Shown in pieces: positions 12,152 to 23,514 of a stretch of DNA of 64,000 nucleotides. The notes under the pieces are model-generated. The model was not told the origin of the DNA, did no database searches, and saw only the letters and a program-made list of their open reading frames with translations. The translations under genes and the position numbers were made by a program. Source of the stretch: Fomes fomentarius (lineage: Eukaryota > Basidiomycota > Agaricomycetes > Polyporales > Polyporaceae); NCBI GenBank assembly GCA_022606135.1, contig JABYQN010000009.1, forward strand, positions 2,319,001 to 2,383,000, in the 5' to 3' direction. Numbering within the stretch: position 1 is the first letter of the stretch; each line of letters starts with the position of its first letter.

Positions 12152-12993
12152 GCCCGCACGCTCTCTCTATCTCTGAGCCTTTGGGAGAGCCGGCGGTGAG
12201 TCGTTTGGGAGGGGAGAGAATGCAGGGACACGATGAGTTTGTATCGAGTGTCCAGGGTACTAGGACTTGGAGCATAGAAGTTGGAAGATTGGCCATGGGA
12301 TTCGCACTCGGGGTTCGCCCTCACCGCCTCATCCATCGCCTGACGATATTTTATGCTGTTTATGACGATGATAGTGTATAATGGTTCCGCGGACGCGTAC
12401 GCACGATCGCCGACGGACTGGTACGGGGATACACCGTAGGATGTACGAACCTTTTTTTGTTTTGGCAGAGCGCACAATGCCTTGACCCGCCGTCATCCGG
12501 AGGGCATTTCTAGCAGGCTGCAACGCGCTCATGATCAACATGTTGGTACGTGTATATATCACGTCGGCATCCGTCTACTATAACCACTAGGACTCTGGAT
12601 ACATAGTAAGGCATGCTCGTAATGTGATGGTTGTATGCATGTCAGTGAGACCTGTATGATTGCTATCGGTCCTGTCCAGCTTGATTCGAATACTAACCAA
12701 TACGACTCGCTAGAAAGCGCATCGACGATGGACACTAGGGAAGTGCACCTCCCGACCAACGAGGCGACGACGACGACCTCTAGCAACATCGACTTAGTTT
12801 TAGGTGTCCACACGATAGTAGCGTTTAATTGCCGGAAAGTAATAGGCCCATAACTTTGTCTTTTGGAATCCTCGTTCATTGCCTGAGCCTATGGTAGGCA
12901 GTACTCAGCGAAGTAGCTACATGATACTCTATAATATGTGATCGTCTGTACTGCGGGAGGGCGGCACGGTCATGCCACTAGCAGGCTTGTAAT
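12152..12993. other. Intergenic region between UNC93-like gene and FunK1-A
   Basis: It holds the UNC93-like 3' UTR and, from 12267, the left end of duplication unit 1. The sequence around 12605-12618 (AGTAAGGCATGCTCG) is the uninterrupted counterpart of the transposon insertion site in unit 2. No gene is seen. Confidence 0.6.
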
Positions 12994-15868
12994 CTACAGT
13001 GGCCCGTAGCTTATGCAAGAAACCAAATCCCAATCAACGACGCCGCGACCGCGTGACAGGACCTCCTTTTCCTCCTTGCCTGTAGCTGCGGGTCCGCTTC
13101 TGCACGGGCTCTTGCGCCTCAGCCTTCGCCCTCTTAGCCTTCGTCGCAGGCTTCGTTGCAGGCTCTTGCGCCTCGTCCGCCTTCGTCGAACCCTTCGCCT
13201 TCTTCGCCTTCTTTGCTTTCTTTGCGCGAGGAGCTCGAGCACCCCAGAATCTTCCGAGCCTCTCGAACGCTTCCCGCCGGCGTTCGTTACCGTGACAGCC
13301 GCCGAAGGCACAGCAACACTCGGATCCGAGTGCCGTTCCTTGAGTTTATGATGAGCCAGTTGGTCCTCGATCTTATCCTGCTTCGGCCACAGCGCCGCTC
13401 GGCCGTATAAAGCATCGTCGAAGACGGATAGAACCCAATCATGGGTGTCCAGCTTCTCAGCCCTACAGCGCATCTCTGAGGGCACCGGATCGACTGCGGG
13501 TGCGTTTGAGCCGGAGCGCGCGTCGCCTGCAACTGCAGGAGCGACTTGTGCAGGAACCTCGGGGTTATGAGGAACAGGTGCGGGTGGAGGAGCAATCTCA
13601 GGCTGAGTGACCCTTGCAGGTTGACGGTTGAGTGCCGCGGCTGCCGCCCTGACCCGGCTGGCTCGAAACTGGAGTGCCTTTAGATCCTCCTGCGTAGCTT
13701 TGGGGGGTTTGCGCGTCGGCTTCACTGTCTGCGCCTCGAGGAGTCCGAGCATGTCGTAGCGTGCCTTCAGATGGATGAAGATCTCGTCGATAAGGGCGTT
13801 GCAGGGATGCGTGAAGATCTGGCCATTGACGTCCCTGTAATGCAGCTGAACGCGTCTACCGTCATACGTGAGCCTTCCCTGCGACACAGATGCGTCCTTA
13901 GACGGCGGACAACCTGTATCTACGTAGCCATGGAAGAAATCGGTCATGAAGCAAGATATGGGCCGAGCAATCGATGTCGGAAGAAAGCGCGTGGCATGAT
14001 ACAAGTGCACGTAGAGGAAGGACTCTATCTCCTCTGGTACGCCAACGATTGCACATGGATCACGGATGCAGCGACAAGCCATGAACTGCCACGTTCCCTG
14101 CAGACATGTCAGTGATGAGCACAACACAGCTGATCGGGGGACGCACAGTGCGGTGAGGCTGCATATCATGTGTGATCCCCACTTCCTTGGAAAGCTCCCA
14201 GTCGCTCAAAATCCCGACACGCGTGATGTAGTACCTGTCCGAGTCTTCCACTACTTTCGGCAATATTAGGATATTGCCAGCACTGACGTCTCGATGGATA
14301 ATTCCGCATAAGGTGTATGCTGCAGAATGTGCTACGAGCAAACATCAGTGAAACACCCTGACCGGAGATGCACAGCGGAGATTTACCTTGTATGCAGGTG
14401 TATATGATACTGGTGAGCTCCCACGCACTCTCAAACTTCGTGGATGGCAGACAAACCTCCTCCACAACGAGCCGGTAGTGGTGCAGATGTCGAAGCTCCG
14501 AGCCCTGCCGCTCCTGAGAGTCTGCACAGCGTTCTTCATAGTAAGGGCCCGTGACGGAATATTTCGACGTCTCTGTCTCCTGATTCGGAACGTCACAAGC
14601 GCAGACATACGTCGGCACGCCGGGGACTTCCTTCTCATTGAGTTTGCGGAGAGTCTCTCCCTCCGGTACGAGTCCCTCGTGGCACGGACGCCATGCGTCC
14701 TTGAGAAAGACAAAGCGCTGTGTACCCCAGTCGAGAGCTACGTAGCCACGTGTTCCGCGACTAACCATGCCCGACGCGCAGAAGATGGGCTTCCCCACCA
14801 GGAAGCGACGGTCTCCCACCTTCAGTACGTACCGAGGAAAGTCGGTAGAGATCGAGTCGCGGAACAAGGTGCGGACCTCGGTAAAAACAGGGGTGGCATG
14901 CTCTAGTACAGGGACACCCCCGGCATGGTTGCAGGATGCAGTTGGATTCACATGCAGAAGGTCTTTGGCGAACATAGAAGCAGCATTGGAATGGGAATTG
15001 AGACGAAGAAATTCTTGGACCTGTGGGTCATCTAGCGAGACTTCACGCTCTGTGGACTCGAGGTCCGAGCGATGCGCGTGTGCGAGAGCGTCCATACGTC
15101 TCCAACCACACGAGTTCGGAAGGAGTGGCTCGACGGTTCCGTCGAAACCCTGGTCTTTTTCAGACATCTGCGAGAAGGAATGGAGCAGTTCCAGGAGGAC
15201 TCTGGTATTTCTGAGATCCCGCACGTAGTCCTTTGCTTCAGAGATGATGACTCCGGATCGATCCCACCGCATCATCCGAAAGGTGTTGCCGTTGACGAAG
15301 AGGAAGAAGAGGGCAGTACGGTGCTGATAATCGAACGCGTGCTTGGCATAAGACGTGACTTGACCCCGCACCTTCTGGTGCAATTCAGTGATACTGCCTG
15401 TGACCGAGTCATCGTATGGATCGCTGCCCGTATCCATGCACTTGATTTCGACAGAGAGCCTCTGGAATGCCCAGTTGGGAACATTGGCCGTGGACTGATT
15501 TTGATCCTCCTTGCGTATGTAAGACCCGTCGACCTTATACCTGATCTCGTCGCCGTCATCGTACTTCTTCTTTGAGAGGTGGAGGACGTGGCCAGGACAC
15601 AGCCCATGGAACCGATCAATCTTGGTCTGTAGCAGTTTAATAGGAGGATGCGTGAAGAGATATACTCACGTACCCAGACTTTAGACAACGCCCTGTCCTT
15701 CGCTATGCCAGAACTGGTGTTCTGGACTTGCTTCCACACTGACCGGAATTCTTTCGATATGGTCTGGATGCGCGAGGAAGACGCGTCGAAATCAGGGTGC
15801 TTGGGGAGGTAGCGTCTCTGGAAGTCGTCTAATGGTACGTGGATGGTGGTGTTGGCAGTGTCCTCCAT
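12994..15868 (-). CDS. FunK1-type protein kinase, copy A (altered C-terminal tail)
   Basis: Four exons (15674-15868, 14387-15626, 14147-14331, 12994-14097) give 907 residues. FunK1 kinases are a divergent, mushroom-expanded eukaryotic-like family of unknown targets. Visible marks: an N-terminal VPLDDFQRRYLPKH segment, ALFFLFVNGNTFRMMRWDR (family-typical), the catalytic loop HRDVSAGNILI with Asp and Asn present, and ISDWELSK-like ILSDWELSK in place of DFG. The kinase C-lobe continues with GVPEEIESFLYVHLYHATRFLP. The tail is odd: relative to copy B, four bases are missing near 13240, and the frame switches from the Lys/Ala/Glu-rich tail seen in B and C to a long Arg-rich tail ending VSCISYGPL. 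The ATG at 15868 matches the MED start of B and C; an adjacent ATG at 15871 is equally possible. Confidence 0.87.
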
Positions 15869-16057
15869 CATATGGTTCCAATGTCAACGGCATGTATCTA
15901 GAACGGTCCGAACGTGTGTGCGCAGGAGTGGTTAGCAGGCCATACATGTGAGGGTCGTGGCTGAGCCCAGTCATCGACCCCGGGACCGAAATGTACCCAC
16001 GCTCTAGCGCGATCCTAGTATGGGATCTCATTACGCCTCCTCTCTCCATCCACAACG

Positions 16058-18033
16058 ATGGCGCCCCAAGCGCGTCCTCCTCCATCGCGCTGCCGCCTCC
16101 GCGGTGCGTCCAACGGCGGCGGCACCAAGAAATGCGCAGGCGGGGGGCGCAACGCAGGCGGAGTCGACACCGACCCGGCCTCGTACGACCGCACGGACCC
16201 GTTCACCGCGCTCAACGTCCTCCGCAAGCTCCTCTCCATCCTGCCATCGCGCATGGGCGGGTGCGCGTACAAGATGAGCGCGGAAGAGCATAAGCTCGCG
16301 CTGCACCTCCTCACCGTCGTCGAACCCTTCGTCGGCCTCGCGCCCTGTGCGTCGCGCCGTGTCCTCGCGCGCCAGCCGACGGAGATCCTGGACGCGATTG
16401 CGGCGCATGTGGACGCGAGACGGGACTTGTTGGCTCTCGCGTTGACCTGCAGGAGGATGCATGCGATCGTGTTTCCCCGCCATTACGACTATCGCGTTGT
16501 TAAGTGCAAGGCCAGTGCGCTGGCGGTGTGGAACCATCTGGTTGTCCATCGGTCGTTGGCGCAGAATGTGAGACGGCTCGAGATCCTGGACGAGAGGGCG
16601 GGTGAGGGCGAGGTGATGGTCCCGAGGGATATTGTGGCGACGGATACCGATCTGGAGAGCACGGACGACGAACTCGGGATGCATGATAAGCAGGAGCGGT
16701 TCGTTCTCGCTGCGCTGGCCAGGATGACGGCGCTGCAGACGTTCAGATGGTCCTGCAACCATTCGCTCGTCGCGTTTGAGCGCGTGTGGCCTGCGCTGGT
16801 CAGGTGCCAGAGTCTGCAGGAGGTCGAGGTGAATGATAACCTCATCTTCCAGGCCTTGCTTGTGGATGACTCCACCGAACAGGCGGGCGGGTCGCGCAAG
16901 ACCAAGCGGCGCCAAGTTGTGGTGCGTGCAAGCTGAACTCCATGTCATACATACTGATGGTGCTTGCACCGCGCAGATGCATGAGGTGAAACAGGTCGGG
17001 CTGCACGGAACGAAGAACACCTTCGGAGCGGCTAAAAACCCAGACCTGTCCCGCGTCTCCTCGATGCTGCACAGCTGCCCGAACCTCGAGTCCCTCAACA
17101 TCAGCTACGTCGCGCGGCACTCTCCAGGATACTTCAATCCCGTCGCGGACGATTTTCTCCTGTGTGGCCGCTGGTCCGCCCTCCGCTCGCTCACGCTCAC
17201 GAACCTCTGGTGCACGCCACACGCGGGGCTCGATGCCGCTGCGTCATTCCTCTCCGCCCATAGTAATCTGGAAGTACTCCACCTCGATGTGTCGTTCGGG
17301 ACGGGCGCGATCGCCGCTGCGGTGCTCTCGTCGTTCAAGTTCCCGCCGGACTGCCTCCCGCGTCTGCGCGAGCTCAAGGCGAGCCGTGATCTTGCGAGCG
17401 CGCTCCTTGCGTGCCCGGGCACTCGCCCGCTCGAGACGCTGAAGGGCGTCAGGCTGAGCGGGTCAGCGCGCGACAGGGTGTTCTTGGAGAACTTGAGGAC
17501 GTACGGCGCGCAGGGTATCAAGAGGCTTGAACTTGCTGGGTGGAACGAAATGGAGGATGTGAGACGGCTCGCGGAGTGCGTCCCGCGCTTGGTCTGGCTC
17601 GACCTTGGCAAGAGAGGTGGGCCGGTGCATGCGGGAGCGGCATCAGGCTCTGCGAGCAAGGCTGCGTCCGCCGTCGTTTCGAACTCTGTGAGTGTCTTTC
17701 CTTCCGGTGCGTGTCTCACGCTCATGCGACGATGCAATGGCACAGGGCGAGTGGGCGAACATCTTGGCTCAGATGCCAGAGCTCACGACGTTCCACGGGA
17801 TCCGGTTCTTCTACGAGGTCGCGTGCACGGACAGCAGCGCGCCGTCTGCCCCGGTCCTGTCGCTCTCGGACCGCAGCCGTGTGCGGAAGAACGACGAGGT
17901 GGCGTCGGTGCTGGCGTGGAAGTGCCCGAAGCTGCGTCGCCTGGACCACTGGGACGACGCGTCTGGGCGGGTCATCGTGCTCATCAGAGATGCGGAGCGG
18001 GTTCGGTACGAGGTTAGACGGATCAAGGTGTAA
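16058..18033 (+). CDS. F-box/LRR-like protein (intact copy)
   Basis: Three exons (16058-16921, 16977-17687, 17746-18033) give 620 residues. An F-box-like helix set reads LARQPTEILDAIAAHVDARRD followed by LLALALTCRRMHAI (residues about 105-145). The rest resembles the leucine-rich, F-box-linked region common in Agaricomycetes: LESLNISYVARH, LRSLTLTNLW, LEVLHLDVSF, IKRLELAGWNEMEDVRRL, LVWLDLGK. F-box proteins recruit substrates to SCF (Skp1-Cullin-F-box) ubiquitin ligases; substrate unknown. It lies back to back with FunK1-A, 189 bp between start codons, so the two probably share a promoter. A truncated, broken copy lies at 24227-24740 in duplication unit 2. Confidence 0.78.
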
Positions 18034-18577
18034 GTGCAAATATACGGTGTCGTAAGTTGGTCCAAGGATACCCGAGAAGGATGGCAGTTGCCAGATGGCG
18101 GAAACACCAGAATCATAGTACTTACTTCAGTAGTACATTCATGCAGACTGCGAGTCTATGATCAAGACCGTACGGACTTCACATTGTAGTATGCCCCCCT
18201 ACATAGCTTCTACTTGAGTTCAAGTGCACAGCACTCACCCGTCATGGACAGGCCACAATATATTTGTCATTACCGCCACACTTGTGAAGTGCTTATGCAG
18301 CTTCCCTCAGCCTGCAGACGCGAACCCATCGTCACGCGATGCAATAATGGCGCGTCGCGTTACGTGTGACAGCACGCGGCTCTCCGCTGTGAGCGTGACA
18401 AAGCCTCGAATATCTACCCCTTGCGTTGTCCTCTCAATCACTTCGTCCAGCTCGAAAACGTCGACGGCATCCCGTACACCCATCTTAAGCGAAATTTATC
18501 CCGAGGGCGGTATCAAGTTGTAACCGACGAGATACATCTGGTACATAATCGTCTGACCAAGATTGACGATAGCGTGC
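18034..18577. other. Duplicate of the ATG14 upstream region
   Basis: This sequence matches 24770-25201, the region between the F-box relic and the intact ATG14 start. It holds the F-box gene 3' end and a redundant copy of the ATG14 promoter. No gene of its own is seen. Confidence 0.65.
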
Positions 18578-18635
18578 ATGGAGTGCCAGAATTGCGAACT
18601 CAAGCAACGCTTATTCTACACTTGTCTCAAGCAAC
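18578..18635 (+). pseudogene. Truncated duplicate of ATG14 exon 1
   Basis: The ATG and following codons repeat the first residues of the intact gene at 25202 (MECQNCELKQRLFY), then lack six bases, which removes the first Cys of the second CxxC pair, and run across the duplication junction into unrelated sequence and a stop. The remnant would encode only about 27 residues. It marks the breakpoint of the tandem duplication. Confidence 0.82.
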
Positions 18636-19019
18636 TTGGAGCATTGGAGTTGGAAGATTGATCATGGGATTCGCACTCGGGGTTCGTCCTCAGTGACTCC
18701 TCACAGCCTCATTCATGGTTATGACGACGATAGTTTTATATATGATGTTCCACGGACGCGTACGCACGATACGGACTGGTAATGAATACATTGTAGGATA
18801 TAAGAACCTTTTTTGTGGCGGAGCGCACAATGCCTTGACCCGCCGTCAACCCAAGGACATCTCTAGCAGGCTGCTGGCAGTGCAACGCGCTCAACATGTT
18901 GGTACGTGTATATATCAAATTTCATCCATCTGCTACCGATAGGACTTTACCTGGATAGTAAGGGACACTGAAGGACCTCTGACCGAGGAAATTCTCGGGC
19001 TTCATACAGAGGAATATAG

Positions 19020-19125
19020 CGTGTTTTCACCCGGGAAAACGCGCGTTGAGGGGTGATTTTACGGGTGAAAACCCGGTTTTTTGTGGCGGGCATTTTCCGG
19101 GTCCATGTGGCACATTTCCGGGTCG
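19020..19125. repeat. Subterminal repeats of the CACTA-like element
   Basis: Within about 105 bp of the left end the motif TTTCCGGGT or its complement appears several times: TTTTCACCCGGGAAAA, CGGGTGAAAACCCGG, ATTTTCCGGGTCC and ATTTCCGGGTCGC. CACTA transposases bind such subterminal arrays; that role here is inference. Confidence 0.55.
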
Positions 19126-19282
19126 CATTGATGGGCGGTGCGAAAGGGGCTCAATTCCACTGTTATGACCGTGGAAATGATATACACGGTGAACGACAGT
19201 GGAATTTCTGCTGCGGTGTAGGTATTAGGGTTCAGGTTATTGCTACTGGACAGCAGCCGGCTGTCAGGACAATCACACTCAA

Positions 19283-20072
19283 CTACTTGTCAGAACATCT
19301 ATAGATGGCATAGGATGGCATATATGACGAGCATTGTACATGATGACATAATGACATACGGAAATAAGACACTAATTCAGACCTGATCTGACGACACTTC
19401 TTGCAATTGCAGGCATGGAGGTCCTCGTACTCGACCTCATCATCATCGCTGTCCTGCTTGTCCATGCTGTCCTTGTCTGTGTCCTCATCCTCATCCTCGT
19501 CGTTCTTGTCCTCATCACTTCCACTATCGCTATCGCCCTCGAATCATGCCAGTGCCGACTTGCAGCTATTCCGGAGGCCCACCATCACCACCACCACCTC
19601 CTCCTGCCCTAGCCCGTCCATTCCATCCCGCCCACCGGTCCTCAGCCATCCTCCTTAGATAAATCAGATGACTCACATCTTCATTGTCGTGCTGACGGTA
19701 TGGTTTTCTCTTGGTTTTGTTGCTAGGTCTCTTCTGTGGGCTCTGCAGCAGACATCTGGCCTCTTCAGCAGAAGCCGGCTCGGACACAGCGGCTGAGCTG
19801 CGAGTCTGGCGGGCGGTTGCTATGGCCGGCATGGCAGACTTGGCTACAGCCTGTGTTGTGCTCAATTTCTCCTTGGTTTTCTCCTTCCGAGCTGCTAGTT
19901 TAGGCTTTTGACATGATACTGTGGGTTCTTGAGGGGTGACAGGAAGTGTGATGAGGGTATGTTTTGGGTGGCGAGTCAAAGGCGGAAGACGTTGCAGGAC
20001 AGTTGGTGGCGTCAAGTGTTTCTCACGGTCCCATGGAGACTCGAGTCCCTCCTGCTTCAGTTTGCATTCCAC
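19283..20072 (-). pseudogene. Protein-coding remnant inside the CACTA-like element
   Basis: Two open stretches lie on the minus strand. The upstream one (19566-20072, about 168 codons, no good ATG at its head) is Lys/Arg/Pro-rich with a Gly run near its end. The downstream one (to 19283) is extremely acidic (runs of Asp/Glu) and then carries HACNCKKC, a small Cys motif. They may be two exons of a protein carried by the parent element or a captured gene fragment. No transposase motif is visible. Function unknown. Confidence 0.35.
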
Positions 20073-20248
20073 CTGCTTGTAATAACTGCATCTGCTTATT
20101 CTTTGGAATCTACATACTCAGAGTGCCACTAGTACTACCCGAGTCTGGTGTCTGCTCGAGTCCCTCAAGCCCTCCCGAGTAAAAAACCGTTGTCGCTCCA
20201 CCACGAAAAATCCTCGGTTCCTCCCCCGTATATATCGTCTATTAAGAA

Positions 20249-20321
20249 AACGGGGTCTGCCCCAGTTTTTCTGCCCCAGGAAATACCCTGATAGTGCAGA
20301 AAAACCGGGGCAGACCCCGTT
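20249..20321. repeat. Near-perfect hairpin near the right transposon end
   Basis: A 26 bp left arm (20249-20274, starting AACGGGGTCTGCCCC) and right arm (20296-20321) are inverse complements with one mismatch, separated by 21 bp. It lies about 55 bp inside the right terminus. Confidence 0.8.
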
Positions 20322-20377
20322 ACGGGTATATTCCGGATGAAGCCCCATGAAAAAACGGGGGCGCCAGGCGCTCAGTG

Positions 20378-20690
20378 GGATGTTCGTAATGTGATGGTTG
20401 TACGCATGTCAGTGAGCCCTGTATAATCGCTATCTGTTCTGACTAGGGTCCTAGCCCGGCTCGATTCGATTCATTCGAATGCTAACCAACGTGCAGTCGC
20501 GCGTCGGCATAGACGTTGGGGAAGCTCACCTACCGACCAACGAGGTGACGGCCACCTCACCAGCTCAGTTGTAGGTGTCCACACGAGACTAGCGTTTGTT
20601 GCTGGAAAGTAGTAGATAATGATGTATAATGCCCGCGGTCAGCCTTCGTACGAAGACCCGTGACACATACTACAAGAAACCAAGACCCAA
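20378..20690. other. Non-coding part of unit 2 between transposon and FunK1-B
   Basis: Sequence corresponds to 12611-12990 of unit 1 (TCGTAATGTGATGGTTGTA and following). It would hold the FunK1-B 3' UTR. Nothing else seen. Confidence 0.55.
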
Positions 20691-23502
20691 TCAACGATGT
20701 CGCGACCGCGTAAAAGGACCTTGCCAGGAGCTGCGCTCCGGCGTCTGCACTGGCTCTTGCGCCTCCTTCGCCCTCTGCGCCTTCCTCGTACGCTTCGTCA
20801 CAGGCTCTTGCACTTCGTCTGCCTCCGTCGAGCCGTCGTCGTTTGCCCGCTTCGTAGCCTTCCCCTTCTTCCCCTTTTTCGCTTTCTTTGCCCGAGGAGC
20901 TCGAGTACCACCTCCAGAGTCAGAGTCTTGCGAGCCTCTGAGACGCTTCCCACCGGCGGCGCTCGCTCCCGCCGCAGGCACATTGTCACTCGGATTCGAG
21001 TGCCACTCCTTGAGTTTATAGCGAGCTAGTTGGTCATCAATCTTGTCCTGCTTCGGCCACCGCTTCACTATTCTGTATAAGGCCTTGTCGAAGATGGACA
21101 GAACCCAATCATGGGTGTCCAGTTTCTCGGCCCGAGAGCGCATCTCTGCGGGCACCGGATCCACCACAGGTGCGTTTGAATCGGACGGGGCGTAGACTGC
21201 AGGTGCGGGGAGCTCGGGATTATGAGAAGCAGCTGGTGCGGGTGGGGAAGGGATCCGAAGAGTGGTCCCCCTGAACATTGCCTCTTCTTCGACTGCTTTC
21301 AAATCCTCATAAGTAGCATCAGGGATTCCGGACGTCGGCTGAACCGCCTGTGCCTCGAGGAGTTCGAGCATGTCGTACCGTGCCTTCAGATGGATGAAGA
21401 TCTCGTCGATAAGGGCGTTGCAGGGATGTCTGATGGTCTGGCCATTGACGTCCCTGTATTGTAGCTCAATGGGTTTGCCGTTATACGTGAGCCTTCCATG
21501 TTGCACAGATGCGGTCTTGGCCGGCGGGCAAGTATCCTCGTAGCCATCGAAGAAAGCCGTTATGAAGCGAGATATGGGCGGAGGAATCGATGTCGGAAGA
21601 AAGCGCGTGGCATGGTACAAGTGCACGTAGAGGAAGGACTCTATCTCCTCTGGCACGCCGACGATCGCATGTGGATCGTCGATGCAGCGACGAGCCATAA
21701 ACTGCCACGTTCCCTGTAGGCACGTCAATTATGAGCACAGCACAGCTGACAGGGAGGACGCACAGTGCGGTGAGGCTGCATATCATGTGTGATCTCGACT
21801 TTCTTCGAAAGCTCCCAGTCGCTCAGGATTCCATGACGCACAATGCGACACTTGCCTGAGCGTTCCACTACTTTTGGCAAAATTAGGATATTGCCAGCAC
21901 TGACGTCTCGATGGATGATTCCGCATAGAGTGTATGCGGCACAATGTGCTGCGGGCAAACGTCAGTGAAACACCCTGACCGGAGATGTACAGCGGAGACT
22001 TACCTTGTATGGAATCGTACATGATGTTTGTGAGTTGCCGTGCATTCTCAAACTCCGTGGATGGCAGACAGACCTCCGCCACAACGAGCCGGTAGTGGTG
22101 GAGATGACGGAGCTCCGAGCCCTGCTCCTCCTGAGAGCCTGCGCGGTGTTCTTCATAGTAAGGGCCCGTCACCGAATACTTGGACGTCTCCGTCACCTGA
22201 TTCGGAACGTCCTCATCGCAGACATGCGTCGGCACGCGGGGGACTTCCTTCTCATTGAGTTTCTGCAGGGTCTTTCCCTCCTGTACGAGTCCTTTGTAGT
22301 ACGGACGCCACGCGTCCTTGAGAAAGACAAAGCGCTGTGTTTCCCAGTCCAGAGCTACGTAGCCACGTGTTCCGCGACTAACCATGCCCGACGCGCAGAA
22401 GATCGGCTTCCCCACCAGGAAGCGACGATTCCCCACCTTGAGTACGTACCGAGGAAAGTCGGTAGAGATCGAGTCGCGGAAGAAGGTGCGGACCTCGGTA
22501 AAAACAGGGGTGGCATGCTCTGGTACAGGGACACCCCTGGCATGGTTGCAGGACGTAGTTGGATTCACATGCAGAAGGTGTTTGGCGAACATAGAAGCAG
22601 CATTGGAACGGGAATTGAGACGAAGAAATTCTCGGACCTGCGGGTCATCTGGCGGGACTTCACGATCGGTGGACTCGAGGTCCGAGCGATGCGCGTGTGC
22701 GAGAGCGTCCATACGTCTCCACCCGCACGAGTTCGGAAGGAGTAGCTCGGCGGTGGTGTCCAAACCCTGGTCTTCTTCAGACATCTTCGAGAAAGAATAG
22801 AGCAGTTCCAGTAGGACTCTGGTCTTTCTCAGGTCCCGCAAGTAGTCCTCTGCTTCAGAGACGATGACCCCGGATCGATCCCACCGCATCATCCGAAAGG
22901 TGTTGCCGTTGACGAAGAGGAAGAAGAGGGCAGTACGGTGCTGATAACGGAACACGTGCTTGGCATAGGACATGATTTGACCGCGCACCTTCTGGCGCGT
23001 ATCAGTTTCAGTCTCGATGCTACCCCTGTCATCGTATGGATCGTCGCCCGTCTCGCCCCGCTTGAATTCGACGGAGAGCCTCTGGAGTGCCCAGTTGGGA
23101 ACACCGCGATTGAACTGACGACTATTATGTTTATCCTTATTCCGTATGTAAGACCCGTCGATCTTATACTTGCTCTTGTCGCCGTCTTCGTACTTGTTCT
23201 CCGACAGGTGGAGGAAGTGACCAGGACACAGCCCATATTTTTTATCAACCCTGGCCTGCAACAGTTCAACGGGAGAATGCGTAAAAGATATCCTCACTTA
23301 CCCAGACTTCAGACAATGCCTTTTCCTTCGCCCTGCCGCCATTGGCCCTCTGCGCCTCCTTCCAACCCGTCCGCAATTCTTGTGAAATCGCTTGGATTGT
23401 TTCACGCTTATACTTAGATTCAAAAGCAGCGTGCTTCGGGAGATAGCGAGCCTGAAACTTCGCTAGTGTTAGACCGATGGTGGTGTTGGCAGCGTCCTCC
23501 AT
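20691..23502 (-). CDS. FunK1-type protein kinase, copy B
   Basis: Four exons (23302-23502, 22004-23255, 21764-21948, 20691-21713) give 886 residues with the same three intron positions as copies A and C. It keeps ALFFLFVNGNTFRMMRWDR, the catalytic loop HRDVSAGNILI (exon 3), ILSDWELSK and GVPEEIESFLYVHLYH. The tail is basic and Lys/Ala-rich (RAKKAKKGKKGKATKR) and ends FTRSRHR, a plausible nuclear localisation region. It is the tandem-duplicate partner of copy A and appears undamaged. An ATG at 23646 is in frame and would add 48 residues; I prefer 23502 because the MED start matches A and C. Substrates of FunK1 kinases are not known. Confidence 0.87.
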
Positions 23503-23514
23503 GATGTGCTTCCG

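Larger units (their letters stand above)
12267..18635. repeat. Tandem segmental duplication, unit 1
   Basis: This unit starts at TTGGAGCATAG just downstream of the UNC93-like gene and ends at CTCAAGCAAC inside a copy of ATG14 exon 1. The same order of sequence recurs in direct orientation at 18636-25265. It carries FunK1-A, the intact F-box gene, and a duplicate of the ATG14 promoter plus part of exon 1. Similarity is clear in both coding and non-coding parts (for example 12395-12590 against 18765-18930, and 18060-18630 against 24770-25260), so this is a genomic duplication and not gene-family resemblance alone. Confidence 0.88.
18966..20377. mobile_element. CACTA-like (CMC superfamily) non-autonomous DNA transposon
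   Basis: The element begins CACTGAAGG and ends in the inverse complement CTCAGTG, so the termini are inverted CACTGA. It is flanked by a 3 bp direct repeat GGA (18963-18965 and 20378-20380). The duplicated unit 1 supplies the empty site AGTAAGGCA|TGCTCG at 12606-12618, matching AGTAAGGGA...GGATGTTCG once the element and one GGA are removed. CACTG ends with 3 bp target duplication are characteristic of CACTA/EnSpm-related elements, including the fungal Plavaka group. At 1.4 kb it has no room for a transposase. Subterminal repeats of ACCCGGGAAA/TTTCCGGGT type occur at 19020-19125 and a strong hairpin lies at 20249-20321. Confidence 0.85.
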
